Assembly (NCBI RefSeq): GCF_001704415.2
Contig: NC_030816.1
Coordinates: 74,975,713 to 75,039,712, forward strand
Length of the DNA: 64,000 nt
DNA from: Capra hircus
Taxonomy: Eukaryota; Chordata; Mammalia; Artiodactyla; Bovidae
Reading direction: 5' to 3'
Of the stretch, positions 46,941 through 58,300 are shown in pieces; within the stretch, counting starts at the first letter, position 1; the number at the start of each line of letters is the position of its first letter. Under the pieces are notes generated by a model. It had not been told where the DNA came from and made no database searches. It saw nothing but the letters and a program-made list of their open reading frames with translations. Position numbers and translations under genes: made by a program.

Positions 46941-48061
46941 TGTTTGTTAACTGACTAGACCCCAATACAAAAGAAAAAGGTGGGTTTTTTTTTTTTTTTT
47001 TTTGAAAGCATGATGCAAAGCCAGTGGAGGGCGTGGTGGAGGGGAGTGACAGAATCTGATTACTGATCATTCAGTTGGGAGCAGTGGTACCGAGAGGATG
47101 GTACAGAGGTGGGGGCGGGAGCTGCGGGTTGATTCAGAACTGGAACCTCGGCTAAGACGGTGCAGCTGAAGGAGAAGGAATTTATGGGACTCAGGGAGCA
47201 GCATGGCCTCTGTTATTTGTTTCAACCTACCTGCTTACCAGCCAGTCTCCATCTCCTACTTCCATTGCCCTCTCTCCTTCAGCTACCATAAATACAGTAA
47301 CTAAAGTAGCATGTGGCCATGAGGAATGCTTTCCCTGAAGCCATGACGGACCAGCTCACCTCCCCACAGCCCCCTCCCTTCTAGAACTCGGTGTTGCTGG
47401 TAACCATTAGTTGTCTGCCTTCCCTCACTAGACCACTGGCTCCTTGAAGGGAAGTGTCTGAACAAAACAAATTTCCCTTTTACTAGTTGAGATGAGCTTT
47501 TGAGAAGTCTGGACAAAAATCTCTGTTTTTCACAAATGAGTTGAAGAAAAGAAATTTTGAGTAGGTGGCTAAATAGTTGGAGAAGGACCAGGAAGAAGAG
47601 GAAGAGGAGGGAAGGAAAGAAGAGAAAAGGCTAAGAGAAAGAGGAGGAGACCCATTGGGGAGACCCAGAGGAGCTCTCATGAACACTTACAAAAGGTTTC
47701 TGCAGAAAGATGTTTTTGTTCCAAGGATTTTCTGTAAGAGGAATCTAGTAGCTACTGGTGTAAAACCTGTAGGGTCTGGGGTACATGTGGTGCTTTAGGA
47801 ATATGTAGGTCCTTGGTCTGCCTTGCCCTGGTTTGCAGGGCGCTTGGAAACTCAGTGATGCTTATTCTGAAATAGGAACAACTGTAGAGAAATTGAGGTG
47901 CTCAGAATTCTTTCTGATGTTCCAAGTTGGGTGAGTGACTGATAATGCATTTCTAGACTGACTGACTCAGCCCTACTCCAACCCTATACCTATGCGTTTT
48001 TATGCATGGGGAGTGGGGTCACCCCAGACCCTTTGGTAGGTTTTGAGTCTCTAGAGGCATA
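46941..48061. other. Unmatched stretch
   Basis: A T-run of 19 lies at 46985-47003. A purine-rich GGAAGAAGAGGAAGAGGA tract lies at about 47589-47620. No gene is evident. Confidence 0.4.
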
Positions 48062-48335
48062 GTTCAGTTCAGTTCAGTCACTCAGTTGTGTCTGACTTTT
48101 TGTGACCCCATGGACTGCAGCACACCAGGCTTTCCCTGTCCATCACCAACTTCCAGAGCCTACTCAAACTCGTGTCCATTGAGTTGGTGATGCCATCCAA
48201 CCATCTCATCATCTGTCATCCCCTTCTCCTCTTGCCTTCAGTCTTTCACAGTATCAGGGTCTTTTCAAATGAGTTAGTTCTTTGCATCAGGTGGCCAAAG
48301 TGTTGGCATTTCAGCTTTGTGTTCCAGATGGGGAG
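48062..48335 (-). mobile_element. BovB LINE 3' fragment
   Basis: Reversed BovB end starting AGTTCAGTTCAGTCACTCAG; diverged relative to the copy at 46303. Confidence 0.88.
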
Positions 48336-49316
48336 CGTGGTCACTGACACACCCAACTATTTGACCTGAAGTTGGGTCCAGGTGTCTGTTTCCACTGTGA
48401 AATGCACATGAGAAGTTTGATGTTCAGTGCTAGTGTGGGGGTTTTGGAGGAAAACCTTAACTCTAGTTTACCATCTTGAAGCTTAGAAATGTAAAAACAA
48501 ATTTGAGAAGTCTATATTTACTATTCTCATATTCTGAATTTAGCATTCTTACTGGAAAAAAAGAGATGAATATAGCTAAACCACATTGTTTACTGTTATT
48601 TTTAAATGGTACAGTAATTGCTCTGTTCTTTGTAAATTTAGTTGATTAAGACTGGTCTTTCACATCGCTTGGTGTCAAAAGGAAATGGATTCTGGTAGCC
48701 TAGTTTTAGTTACTACTCTTATTAGAAAATAATCAAATGAAAAAGGTCTCAGAATATTCTGATTTAAATTTCCTAGCTCAGATAGTGAGGCCCTATTGTG
48801 TTTCCAAATAAATTCAGAGAAAAATCTTGCAGCAGCCGTCTGAGCCTCCCACTCTTACTCACACTTCTTCTGGGATTTATCTATTGGCTTTTGCACAATT
48901 GATTCCAAGTCACCCACCCAGAGCTGGGCTCATAATCTCCATTTCCAGACCCACCTCTAACTTCCTGGGGTTGTTTTTCTTTTCCCTCCTTTTCCAGTTC
49001 TTAGTTAATAGTCCCACAATTCTTTGGTCAGAATAAGTCATTTTCCTTCCTTTCGTGCCTTGTCCAATCTGTTAGCAGTGACTTCCTAAATAGCTCTCCA
49101 TCCATGTTTACCTCTTCATGCCCCCTTTCCATCCTATGAGACACTTCTCTCTTACCTAGCCCATTAGCATGGCTGCTGAGCCAGCATGGATGGATGTATC
49201 TAGAAGACAAATCTGACCACTGAATACATTGTCACAGAGGCATCTCCTAATGGCTTAGCCCAACAGAAAGGTTGAAGGTAGAGCTTTGAGGGGAGATAAA
49301 AGTCTCCAGAAGAGGG
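48336..49316. other. Unmatched spacer
   Basis: No repeat or exon recognised. Confidence 0.35.
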
Positions 49317-49432
49317 ACTTCCCTGATGGTCTAGTGGTTAAGACCCCATATGTCCTCTGCAGGGAGCACAGGTTCCCTGGTAGGGGAACTAAGACCCTGC
49401 ATGCTGTGTTGTGAAGCTAAAAGGTAAGAAAT
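49317..49432 (+). mobile_element. CHR-type tRNA-Glu SINE
   Basis: GGGACTTCCCTGATGGTCTA head, 'GTTAAGACCCCATATGTC' and '…GGGGAACTAAGACCCTGCAT' are diagnostic of the cetartiodactyl CHR family, distinct from Bov-tA because no BovA body follows. Confidence 0.85.
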
Positions 49433-49489
49433 AAAGGGGAGGGGCCTCAGGTAGAGATCCTTTGGTGTTTCTGTGGTCACGTTCCTCCT

Positions 49490-50015
49490 CTCATATCTCA
49501 GGTCCAATCCAGAGGCAGACTGGGCTCTTCCTCCAAAATATCCAGAATCCTAGGACTTGTCATGGTCTTCTCCATACCCACCTGGTCCAGCCCCTCTCCT
49601 CTGTCTCCCTGGTGCAGTAGGTTCCTAACTGGTCTCCTGGCTCAGCCTTGTTGCCCCCTACTCTAGCTATCCCACACACCAGTCCACAGGATCTGAATTC
49701 AAACATCTCCAATGATTCCCTGTTCCATTCAGATTCAAAAGCCAATCCGTGGAACAGCCTCCAAGCCCCTCCCCAGTGGGGTCCCTGCCCATCCCCACGT
49801 GGTCACCCGGACCCAGCTCACTGGCCTCTCCATTGGCCCCAGATACACCCAACAGGCCCCAGCCTTAGACTGTTATGCCCTCTGCCTGGAACGTTCCTGC
49901 CTGGGAATCAAAGCTTTACTGACTCACTTCTCTTTGTCCCCAACTCAAGTGTGCCCTTATCAAAGTCTTCCTGATGGCACTCCAGAAGACAGGAAGCCCG
50001 CACCTTGGAGGTTGT
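49490..50015 (+). mobile_element. L2 LINE 3' region
   Basis: Blocks occur in L2 order: 'CTCCAATGATTCCCTGTTCC', 'CAAAAGCCAATCC', 'TGCCCTCTGCCTGGAACGTT' and 'AAGTCTTCCTGATGGCAC'. Old but long. Frames of 61-108 codons across it are remnants or chance. Confidence 0.7.
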
Positions 50016-50644
50016 AGCCTTCGTATCCCACTTCGTTCGTATGCCTAGCATTCATGAACACTTAACCAAGGATATATTTGTTTCTTGTCTATTCATCATG
50101 AGAAGAGAGGCCTTGTGCTGTTCATGCTGCATTTCCAGTGTTTTAGAACAGTGCCCAGTGTAGAGAGAAGCTTTATTTTTCAAACAGATCAGTATCACCC
50201 TGGCAGCTGCCATCTCTTGCCTCTGAGTCAGGTAAATTCTGATTGTCTGATATTGTACTATGTTCTAGAATGAGATCAGCACTTAAGGTGTTGACTGTGG
50301 ACATGGATGCGAGGGTATGCGGGAATAGAAGTGGCGGAGAACCTGTCTTATGACTCCACCTCCCCCTTCCCTCCGTGCTCCATCACTGCCCTCATTCTCC
50401 TGGGCTTCAGAAGAAGCTTCCTTTGGAAGTTCATGTGGGCCTCTTGCCTGCCATGGTGTCTGCGCCATAGCACCATCCAGCCCGGAAAACCTGACTCTTG
50501 GCTGTTCTCTCACATCTGCCTTATTCTTGCCCAGTACCTACAGCATCACTCAGAAAATATCAAGGCAGTACTGGATATTGACCTTTCCTTTATCCAGATG
50601 CTACTTATCCATCAAGACAGCCAATGTCGGATGACACTTAAACA
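50016..50644. other. Unmatched spacer
   Basis: A 175-codon plus-strand frame (50307-50834) crosses from here into a MIR and lacks domains; not called as a gene. Confidence 0.35.
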
Positions 50645-50845
50645 TGCAAACTCTGGTCCTGGGCTACCTGGATTCAAACTGGGTAGTTTTCATGACCTTG
50701 GACAGACTTTTCACCTCCCTAAGCTTGGGGGCAGCCTCTTACAGATGAAGGAAACAGTACCAGCTTCTGGGGTTGTGATGAGGACCAAAGCCAATCATTC
50801 TTTAATATGTTTGGAGAATCTAGTTCTAACATAGAGAGAAGTTAA
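50645..50845 (+). mobile_element. MIR SINE
   Basis: 'CTGGATTCAAACTGGGTAGT', '…TCATGACCTTGGACAGACTT' and 'GATGAAGGAAACAGTACC' follow MIR forward order. Confidence 0.75.
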
Positions 50846-51346
50846 GTCATATTCATCATTGTTTTCATTAACATTTCTTTGAAATGGGCATCTTTCAGAA
50901 AACTCAAATTGCTCTTATCTTTCTCGGAAATTATCTTTAATTATCATTGTATTCAACTTCATGTGAACTTCATGTGTATGAAGGTCTTATCCTTATGTAC
51001 TTATCAACTCATCCAAGTTTTATTAAATTGTGTGTATAAAATAAATATTGCCTGTGTATAGAAACACTATATTCATCCACCTTCCTCTCAGCATCTCCCT
51101 TCCCTGCTTTATTTTCCTGATTAGCACATGTATCTGCCTGATGGATGCACCATAAATTATTGTTTATTTTTAAAGCTCCATGGAGGGAGGAATGCATCTT
51201 CTAATTAAGAGAATTTCCAAATAAACACAAATAGAGAGAATAGCATAATGAACCCCCATGTACTCATCTTCCAAGTTCAAGAATTATAAACATTTTGCCA
51301 ATCTTGTTTCACCTATTTCCCCATGTGTTCTCTCCCCAACCTTGAA
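50846..51346. other. Unmatched AT-rich spacer
   Basis: Nothing recognised. Confidence 0.35.
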
Positions 51347-52262
51347 GTTGTCGTTTGGTTGCTTAGTTGTGTCCGACTCTTTGCAGCCTCATGGATCGCA
51401 GCATGCCAGGCTCCTCTGTCCTTCACCATCTCCTGGAGTTTGCTCAGACTCATGTCCATTGAGTCGGTGATGCCATCCAACCATCTCATCTTTTGTCGCC
51501 TCCTTTCCTCCTGCCTTCAATCTTTCCCAGCATCAGGGTCTTTCCTAACGAGTCAGTTCGCATCGGGTAGACAAAGTGTTGGAGCTTCAGCCCCAGTCCT
51601 TCCAATTAATATTTAGGATTGATTTCCTTTAGGATTGACTGGTTTGATCTCCTTGCTATAGAAGGGAATCTAAGGAGTCTTCTCCAACACCACAGTTCAA
51701 AAGCATCAGTTCTTCAGCACTCAGCTTTCTTTATGGCCCAGCTCTCACATACATACATGACTACAGGGAAAAGCATAGCTTTAACTAGATGGACTTTTGT
51801 TGGCAAGGTAATGTCTCTGCTCTTTAATATGCTGTCTAGGTTGGTCATAACTTTTCTTCCAAGGAGCAAACGCCTTTTAATTTCAAGGCTGCTGTCACCA
51901 TCTGCAGTGATTTTGGAGCCCAAGAAAATAAAATCTGTCACAGTTTCCATTGTTTCCCCATCTATTTCCCATGAAGTGATGGGACTGGATGCCATGATCT
52001 TCATTTTTTGAATACTGAGTTTTAAGCCAGCTTTTTCACTCTTCGCTTTCACCTTCATCAAGAGGTTCTTTAGTTCCTCTTCACTTTCTGCCATAAGGGT
52101 GGTGTCATCTGTATATCTGAGGTTATTGATATTTCTCCTGGCAATCTTGTTTCCAGCTTGTGCTTCATCCAGCCTGGCAATTCGCATGAAGTACTGAGCA
52201 TATAAGTGAAATAAGCAGGGTGACAATATTCAGCCTTGATGTATTCCTTTCCCAATATGATG
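51347..52262 (-). mobile_element. BovB LINE, longest BovB fragment in the window
   Basis: It runs from near the 3' end (51347) upstream through the C-terminal coding region into the reverse-transcriptase domain, and is 5'-truncated near 52262. The (CAGTT)n 3' terminus is missing or diverged. Confidence 0.9.
51714..52226 (-). pseudogene. BovB reverse transcriptase fragment
   Basis: A 170-codon minus-strand frame covers the end of the RT palm and the adjacent region. The catalytic box reads YTDD (encoded at 52104-52115), where BovB normally has YADD; the two aspartates are kept but the preceding residue has changed. The N-terminal endonuclease and most RT motifs are absent. The LINE machinery acts by target-primed reverse transcription in the nucleus; this remnant cannot. 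Confidence 0.88.
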
Positions 52263-52274
52263 CTCTTGACAACA

Positions 52275-52402
52275 GGTGACCAAAATATTGGAGCTTCAGC
52301 TTCAGCATCCAGTGAATATTCAGCTTCAGCTTCTAGTAAATGTTCAGAGTTGAGTTCCTTTAGGATTGACTGGTTTGATCTCCTTGCGGTCCAAGGGACT
52401 CT
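52275..52402 (-). mobile_element. BovB fragment (minus)
   Basis: Contains the 'GGTCCAAGGGACTC' and 'CCTTTAGGATTGACTGGTTT' blocks with a local duplication of the TTCAGCTTC motif. It lies next to the previous BovB but repeats a consensus region already used there, so it is a separate piece. Confidence 0.75.
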
Positions 52403-52641
52403 TATTAGAAGTTGAAGCTCTTTAAATCGGCCCCCAAAAGGGCAGTAGGATTGTTCAGAAGTAAAACCAAAATACTGCTTTCCCACTGCACAGTGGACAA
52501 GAACAACAGTGAGAAAACCCGAAGCACCATCTGGACAGGAAGAGGGAGAGTCTGGACACAAGGGCAGGGAGGCCTGGGGAGGGCTGACATCCACTTGGTA
52601 ACCCCTTGCCTCCATGCAACCTTTGAGGGTCTTCTATTGGT
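52403..52641. other. Unmatched segment between opposed BovB pieces
   Basis: About 240 bp with no recognised repeat, lying between a minus and a plus BovB fragment. Confidence 0.5.
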
Positions 52642-52768
52642 GACACAGACTCAATGGACACGAGTTTGAGCAAACTCAGGGAGATGTTAAAGGACAAGGG
52701 AGCCTGGTATGCTACAGTTCATGGGGTCGCAGAGAATTGGATGCGACTTAGCAACTGAACAACTTCTA
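52642..52768 (+). mobile_element. BovB 3' terminus (plus)
   Basis: 'GACTCAATGGACACGAGTTT' through 'GCGACTTAGCAACTGAACAA' is the forward BovB end. Confidence 0.8.
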
Positions 52769-53504
52769 ACAAGGCCAAAAAAACCCAAACACCCTCAAGT
52801 TCTACCTTCTCTTCTGAGTAAATACTAGACAAAAACAGTTTCATAAAAATCAGGTTTTGTGCCCTCCTGGCACTGTAGATGGTTGTGTCACGTTTCCAGA
52901 ATTAGATCTCTGTTTCTACCAACCTCTGAAAGAATGATGGGGTAACACTTTAGATGCCTGTCCCATTAAGATTACTGTCAGGCACATGGGGGACCCTCAT
53001 ACATTCTGAAGTAACAACCGGTCTTATCAGTAACACATTGGTAAATCACTTCTCATAGAAGGTTTAGTTGCAAGATTGGTCTTCCTCTCCATCATTGGTC
53101 TGACATATGGAAGCATCGTCTCGACTTTATGATTTGAAGTAATTGCCTGTTTCCAAGGCCGCACCTTGCTCTGAGGCAGATTAGCCTGGAATTTGAGGTG
53201 AATAAAGCTTTGGATAACCTATAACCTCAAGCAAAGTTCAGTGCCTCTCCACAGCACGGAGGGTTCCAAAGTGTTAGCTCTAAATCTGATAGCTTTGTAC
53301 CTGAACATATATCCTTGAGCCCTTTTCTCTGTGACATGTCTGGGTCCCCACCTGTCCAGCCAGCCCCCAAGTCCCTGCAGAGTTCTGTTTGCTCCGGCTT
53401 GGCCTCCTTCGCCCCTCCAAAAGCCGTCATCTGCTTTAAGCGTCCCCTCCTTCTTCTTTCCAGATCTCCTCACTGGAAGTCTGGTCATATGCACGTCTTT
53501 GCAT
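52769..53504. other. Unmatched spacer
   Basis: Frames of 67-91 codons on both strands (53219-53543) have no domains. Confidence 0.35.
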
Positions 53505-53728
53505 GTATGCTCAGTTGCTTCGGTTGTGTCTAACTCTTTGTGACCTTATGGACGGTAGCCCTCCAGGCTCCTCTGTCCATGGAATTCTCCAGGCAAGAAC
53601 ACTGGAGTGGGTTGCCATCTCCTATTCCAGGGGGATCTTCCTGACCCAGGGATCTAACCCCCATCTTTTATGTCTCCTGCATTGGCAGGTGGGTTCTTTA
53701 CCACTAGCACCACCTGGGAAGCCCTCTA
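53505..53728 (-). mobile_element. Bov-tA SINE
   Basis: Complete reversed SINE; TTTGCAT at 53498-53504 and 53729-53735 is the likely short target-site duplication. Confidence 0.93.
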
Positions 53729-54004
53729 TTTGCATACTCAAATTCTCACAATAGGAAAAATAATATAAATAGAAATTTATAGAGGCTAGAATTTTTTTGT
53801 GAGAGGAAACAGATTGAAGAGGGGGTGCAGGGAGCAGTCTGCTGTATGACTAGAGGGGAATTCTAAATAAGGACCAAGGAGACTGGAAGGGGCAGGGTAT
53901 CTGGGATCAAGTGTGGAGAGAATGAGAAGGCAAGGGTAATGGTTTTGAGGCTTTACCTCTGGTTCCCATTTGCCTCCTGTCTTATAGTTCCCTGTTGTAT
54001 CAAG

Positions 54005-54425
54005 GAGTTCTGACTAGTTCAGGCAATGTTCTGGAGGCTTTGCATGTATTTATTCATTCTGTGCTCACAAGCACTTTGAATACATGCAGTCATTCCCGTT
54101 TCATAAATGAGGAAATGGCTGCACATTCACTTGTGTCTGACTCTTTGCGACCCTGTGGACTGTAGCCCACCAGGCTCCTCTGTCCGTGGGACTTCCCAGG
54201 CAAGAATACTGGAGTGGGTAGCCCTTTCCTCCTCCAGGGAATCTTCCTGACCCAGGGATCAAACCTGCATCTCCTGAATCTTCGGCATTGGCAGGTAGAA
54301 TCTTACCACTGAGTCAGCTGGGAAGCCCATAAAGAAGCTGAGGTGTAAAAACAGGTAAGGTGTCCAAAGACATTCAGCAGATCAATGGCAGCATTGGATC
54401 AGTGCCCAACAGACTGGCTTCAGAT
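54005..54425 (-). mobile_element. MIR SINE split by a Bov-tA
   Basis: Reversed MIR blocks occur at 54005-54118 ('TTTCATAAATGAGGAAA' side) and resume at 54331 ('AAGCTGAGGTGTAAAAACAG'). The interruption falls within the core. Confidence 0.7.
54119..54330 (-). mobile_element. Bov-tA SINE nested in MIR
   Basis: BovA body and reversed head ending CAGCTGGGAAGCCCA. Insertion site duplication not clear. Confidence 0.9.
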
Positions 54426-54599
54426 CTCATGCTCATAGTATACTTGGTGTATGAGTTAGGACTGGATTCCACTGCAAGTGAGGGGGAGAGGGGCACATGG
54501 GACTCACAGGTCTGAGGAGGTCCAAGGCTAGTAGATATCTCTCTGCTTGTGGGTACCCAAGCTCCTTCTATCTCATTGCCCTGAGAAATGTCATCTTTA

Positions 54600-54838
54600 T
54601 TATGGCTTCTGTATCCCCAGGTGTTGTATCTGTGGATCCACCCAACCAAGGATCGAGGTTGGCTGGTTAAATCTGAGGATGCAAAACCTATGGATTCAAA
54701 ACATATGGATAGGGAGGAATGACAATATTAAATGTACTGCACTGTTTTATACAAGGGACTTGAGCATCTGGGAATTTGGGCATCTACAGGGACCTCCTGA
54801 AACCAGCCCTCCGAAGTTACTGAGGGACAAGTGTATCT
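54600..54838. mobile_element. Tigger-like DNA transposon fragment
   Basis: 'ATCTGTGGATCCACCCAACC' at the left and 'TATACAAGGGACTTGAGCAT' followed by '…GAAACCAGCCCTCCGAAG' and 'TACTGAGGGACAAG' at the right match a non-autonomous TcMar-Tigger family with complementary ends. The interior is shortened. Exact subfamily not assigned. Confidence 0.65.
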
Positions 54839-56459
54839 AGTTAAGACTGAGGATTGCATTATTGAAGAAGACTCTTTTCTCCTAGTGGCTAGTTGGGGTG
54901 CAACTTTCTTGATAGGAGAAAAGGAAAATGGCAGAGGAAAGGAAAGTCAACAGCCAGGGTCTCTGAACTCTACTGCTTGAGTACCTTACAAATCTTGGCC
55001 CACGACAGCCACCAAAGCATTCGAGCGACTATTGGGGCATCTTCTCTAAAGGGAAAAAAAGACAATGTTTAACATCTGGCGGGATGCTCCACTTCATTAC
55101 AGATAAATTAGATGCTGGTGTTTGATTAACAACTGGGCATTTCCATCAAACAGTTCATCCTGGCAAGGGCTGTTTACTAACTTAAAGTCAGAAGCGGTCT
55201 CTTGTGAAGAGGAAACTGCTAAAGATGTTAATCGTCATGGGATGTCAGTCATTCGTGGTGATGCCAGGAAGCAGCTGAAAACTGATCTGGTCGACTTGCC
55301 TCCTTCAGCTTAGTGTCTTGTAAGAACTTGCATTTCTGTCAAAGAGGTGTCCTAGTCAGAGAGTTGCTTGAAGGACTCCATATTTGCACTGAATTAAAAT
55401 CCAAGAGATGATTGAAGTTGCAATATTCTCAAGCTACTATGATAGGAAAAAAAATGGTAAATGCAAAGTTCTAGAAGTAAGACCTAAATTGAGGGAGGAA
55501 TGATTGAAACATCAGTGAGAGGATTAGAAGGAAAATCAAGACATTGGATAACATTTTTTTTTTTTACCAAGATTAAAAATTTGAAGAAGTGTAATTGGGT
55601 TAAATTATATATTTTTCAGAAATTTAGATTGAGTGAGTTTTCCTCTATTGCATGTTCCCAGAGAATTACAGGAAATCCTTTCTAACAGGGTATCCTGAGT
55701 CGGAGGGTTTGTTAAGTTTAAAAAAAACACGCATTTGGTGGTATGCTACTGGTGAAGATTATAGAATCCCTTATGCTTCACTGAGTTTGAAGAACTACAA
55801 TCACTTTAATCACACTTGTTTTCACGGTGGCCCAGGGAAGAATTAAGAGACTTCCTTTTCAAAAAGTTTTTGCTAAGACAGCGCTTTTATTCTCCAGTTG
55901 AGTCAACGGAATTGTCTTCTATTGGAATTCCAAAATCAGACTTGATGTCGTAGTGAGGTTTAAAAGTAAATTGTTGAGAAGTAATTAACCAGTTAATTAC
56001 TAGTGTGGCAAAATAAGCTTGTGCTTCAGAAGTGTTTTAACTACTCAGATGGCTGGGAAATTTCAGAAGAAGCCTGTTGGTTAATAGGAAGCCTTGGTAA
56101 TACAGAACTCTAAGTCTCCCTGGCAACATTTCCCAAAGAACTCAGTTTGGGTCTAACTGGAGCTGCCCAAGAAAATTAAGAACGGTGATGCTGATGGTGA
56201 GTGGAGAATAAAGCTGCCAACTGGTGAGAGAGCCCTTGTGAGGCCAAGCAGCAGACAGCTCACCAGGGTTTATAAATGCAAAGGATTTCCTTCCATTCTC
56301 TGAGGACGTTTGACAGACAAATGATTGCAGTTTATTGATGGGCATATCAGCAAGCATTGTTTTGAGAAGGGCCTGGGGTGTGGGAACAGGTTTGAAAGGG
56401 TGATAGAAAGTGAATATGGTGTGAGCTGGTGAATGTTTAACGACCTTTGAGGTTGGGTG
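54839..56459. other. Unmatched stretch
   Basis: No recognised repeats over 1.6 kb; short A- and T-runs at 55445-55453 and 55554-55564. A 123-codon minus frame at 56142-56513 ends in microsatellite sequence and is not called. Confidence 0.4.
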
Positions 56460-56520
56460 GCTCTGTGTGGGTGTGTGTGTGTTCACACAGGAGACATACA
56501 TACACACATACATGCATATA
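56460..56520. repeat. Degenerate (GT)n/(CATA)n tract
   Basis: GTGTGGGTGTGTGTGTGTTC followed by ACATACATACACACATACAT. Confidence 0.75.
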
Positions 56521-57062
56521 ATTTAGATAAATTGTACTGTCATAAGGGATGTATAGCACACAATTTGCAAATAACAATAAAAACTGATTCTCATAGGATG
56601 TTTTTATTGATGTTTGCTGAGCCTCTTATATTCATAACCAACCTATTAATAAGTGAATTTAGCCTCAACATGAATATTGTTAGATATTTCCTTTGACATT
56701 AATATGACAAAAGTGAAACCATGAAGATGTATGTCAGAGCTTCTTGCTGTTTGTCAATGACATAATACTCCTCTGCTGAACTGAATGCTGGATGAATATT
56801 TCCTCACTTTTGGTGCTTTTTTTTTTTTTTTTTAAACGGTATAACAGCTCCAGATGTAACTCCCTTTTATGTTCTAATCTAGAGTATTTGCATTTTCTCC
56901 ATCACTTTCTTAGACATAAAGAGAACAAATAAAAGCCCAGATTTGTAGTGTTTGCCAGCTTCCATGGTGTAAATATTCCTGCTGTGCCTGCTTTCAGAGT
57001 TGGAGAGAAATGTTTAATACCATGACATTTTTAGTCATTAATATGCTATTTCGATCATATAG
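56521..57062. other. Unmatched sequence upstream of a candidate exon
   Basis: AT-rich, single-copy in appearance, with a T-run at 56817-56833. Nothing firm. Confidence 0.35.
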
Positions 57063-57105
57063 GGAAACAGATGTCAACAGCCCCAAGAGCACAGATGACA
57101 GTAAG
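57063..57105 (+). other. Tentative 43-nt internal exon
   Basis: An acceptor (TTTCGATCATATAG, ending 57062) precedes and two overlapping donors follow: AAG|GTAAGA at 57106 and ACA|GTAAGG at 57101. One frame reads ETDVNSPKSTDDSK without stops; another holds ATG at 57071 and is also open. The polypyrimidine tract is only moderate. Orientation agrees with the donor at 34910. I do not recognise the peptide, and it may be a chance pairing of sites. Confidence 0.3.
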
Positions 57106-57566
57106 GTAAGAAGTGAAGAGTTTGCGCAATGTCCATTTTTGTTTCTAAGGCATTTTGTTTAATTTTGATTACATTATTTACATTTTACTGATGACTTTAA
57201 CAACTGGCTCACGAAATTCCTGAAATTTAATAGCTGGCTCTTGTGAGATGCTAAGGAACAGAGCATTGAGTAGGAGAGCGTCAGACCTCGCGATGCGCAG
57301 AAGCATTGGGAGTGACCTGAGAGCGCACATCTGAGAGGTTTTTACCTGATGAAACATATTTTGAAAAGCAGTGGCGATTTCCCTCCATATATGGGCCAAA
57401 TGCATTTAGGTACTGAGTACAGGGGGTCTCCAAGTTACTAAGGATAATTTCAGTCCAAAAGGTGGGGTAGCCCCTGCCCAGCCACTGCTGGAGATCTCTC
57501 TCTGGTTACCCCTGGCTTCTTATGTACTTGGGGTGACGGGAGTAGCAGCAGAAAATGAGGAAAGAG
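57106..57566. other. Unmatched spacer
   Basis: Nothing recognised. Confidence 0.35.
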
Positions 57567-57695
57567 GGGACTTCTCTGGTGGTTCAGTGGTTAAGACTCT
57601 GTGCTTTCACCGCTGAGGGTGTGGGTTCGATCCCTGGTCAGGGAACTAAGATCCCACAAGGCCTGGGGCATGGCCACGGAAAGAAAAACAAGGGA
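57567..57695 (+). mobile_element. CHR-type tRNA-Glu SINE
   Basis: 'GGGACTTCTCTGGTGGTTCA', 'GGGTTCGATCCCTGGTCAGG' (tRNA-like B box) and 'GAACTAAGATCCCACAAGGC'. The A/B-box head is well kept, but no transcript is implied. Confidence 0.87.
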
Positions 57696-57921
57696 AGAAA
57701 CTGTGGAGAGTGAAAATAGTTTAGACTTGTTTTGGGGACAGAGCCTGGACCTTTTGACTCAAATGATGATTTCTCTCAAAATTCTATCTATGGAGAGATC
57801 CATGTTGGTTAAAGACATGATGGGAGGTGGTTCAAAGGTCATCTCTACTCTGTGCTCAGGGTCCCTCTGCGTAGCCTTAGCACTTCTGTTCAGTGGTCTA
57901 TCCCACCTGTCCTCTAACCCT

Positions 57922-58300
57922 GTTATTGTTCAATAGCTAAGTCAGACTCTTTGCAACCCCATGGACTGCAGCATGCCAGGCTTCCCTCTCCTTCACTATC
58001 TCCAACAGTTTGCTCATACTCACATCCATTGAGCTGGTGATGCCAACCAACCATCTCATCCCCTGTTGCCCCCTTCTCCCCCTACCCTCAATCTTTCCCA
58101 GCATCAGGGTCTTTCCCAATAAGTCAGCTCTTCGCATCAGGAAGGATGTGAAAGATTGGAGTTCCTTCAGAGCCAAAGGATTGGAGCTTCAGCTTCAGCT
58201 TCAGCATCAGTCCTTCCACTGAATATTCAGGGTTGGTTTCCTTTAGGATGGACTGGTTTGATCTCCTTGCAATCCAAGGGACTCTCAAGAGTCTTTGCCA
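57922..58300 (-). mobile_element. BovB LINE 3' fragment
   Basis: Reversed BovB with a ~35-bp insertion or duplication near 58140-58180 ('AAGATTGGAGTTCCTTCAGA'). Confidence 0.88.

Noticed and set aside
50307..50834. 175-codon plus-strand frame
   Set aside because: Its distal part is translated MIR sequence and the rest shows no domain.
54354..54362. Donor-like CAGGTAAGG
   Set aside because: It lies in the distal part of a split MIR and has no paired acceptor with an open exon.
57567..57695. tRNA-like A/B boxes in SINE heads
   Set aside because: They belong to tRNA-Glu-derived SINEs (CHR, Bov-tA). No cloverleaf with acceptor and anticodon stems of a functional tRNA is present.
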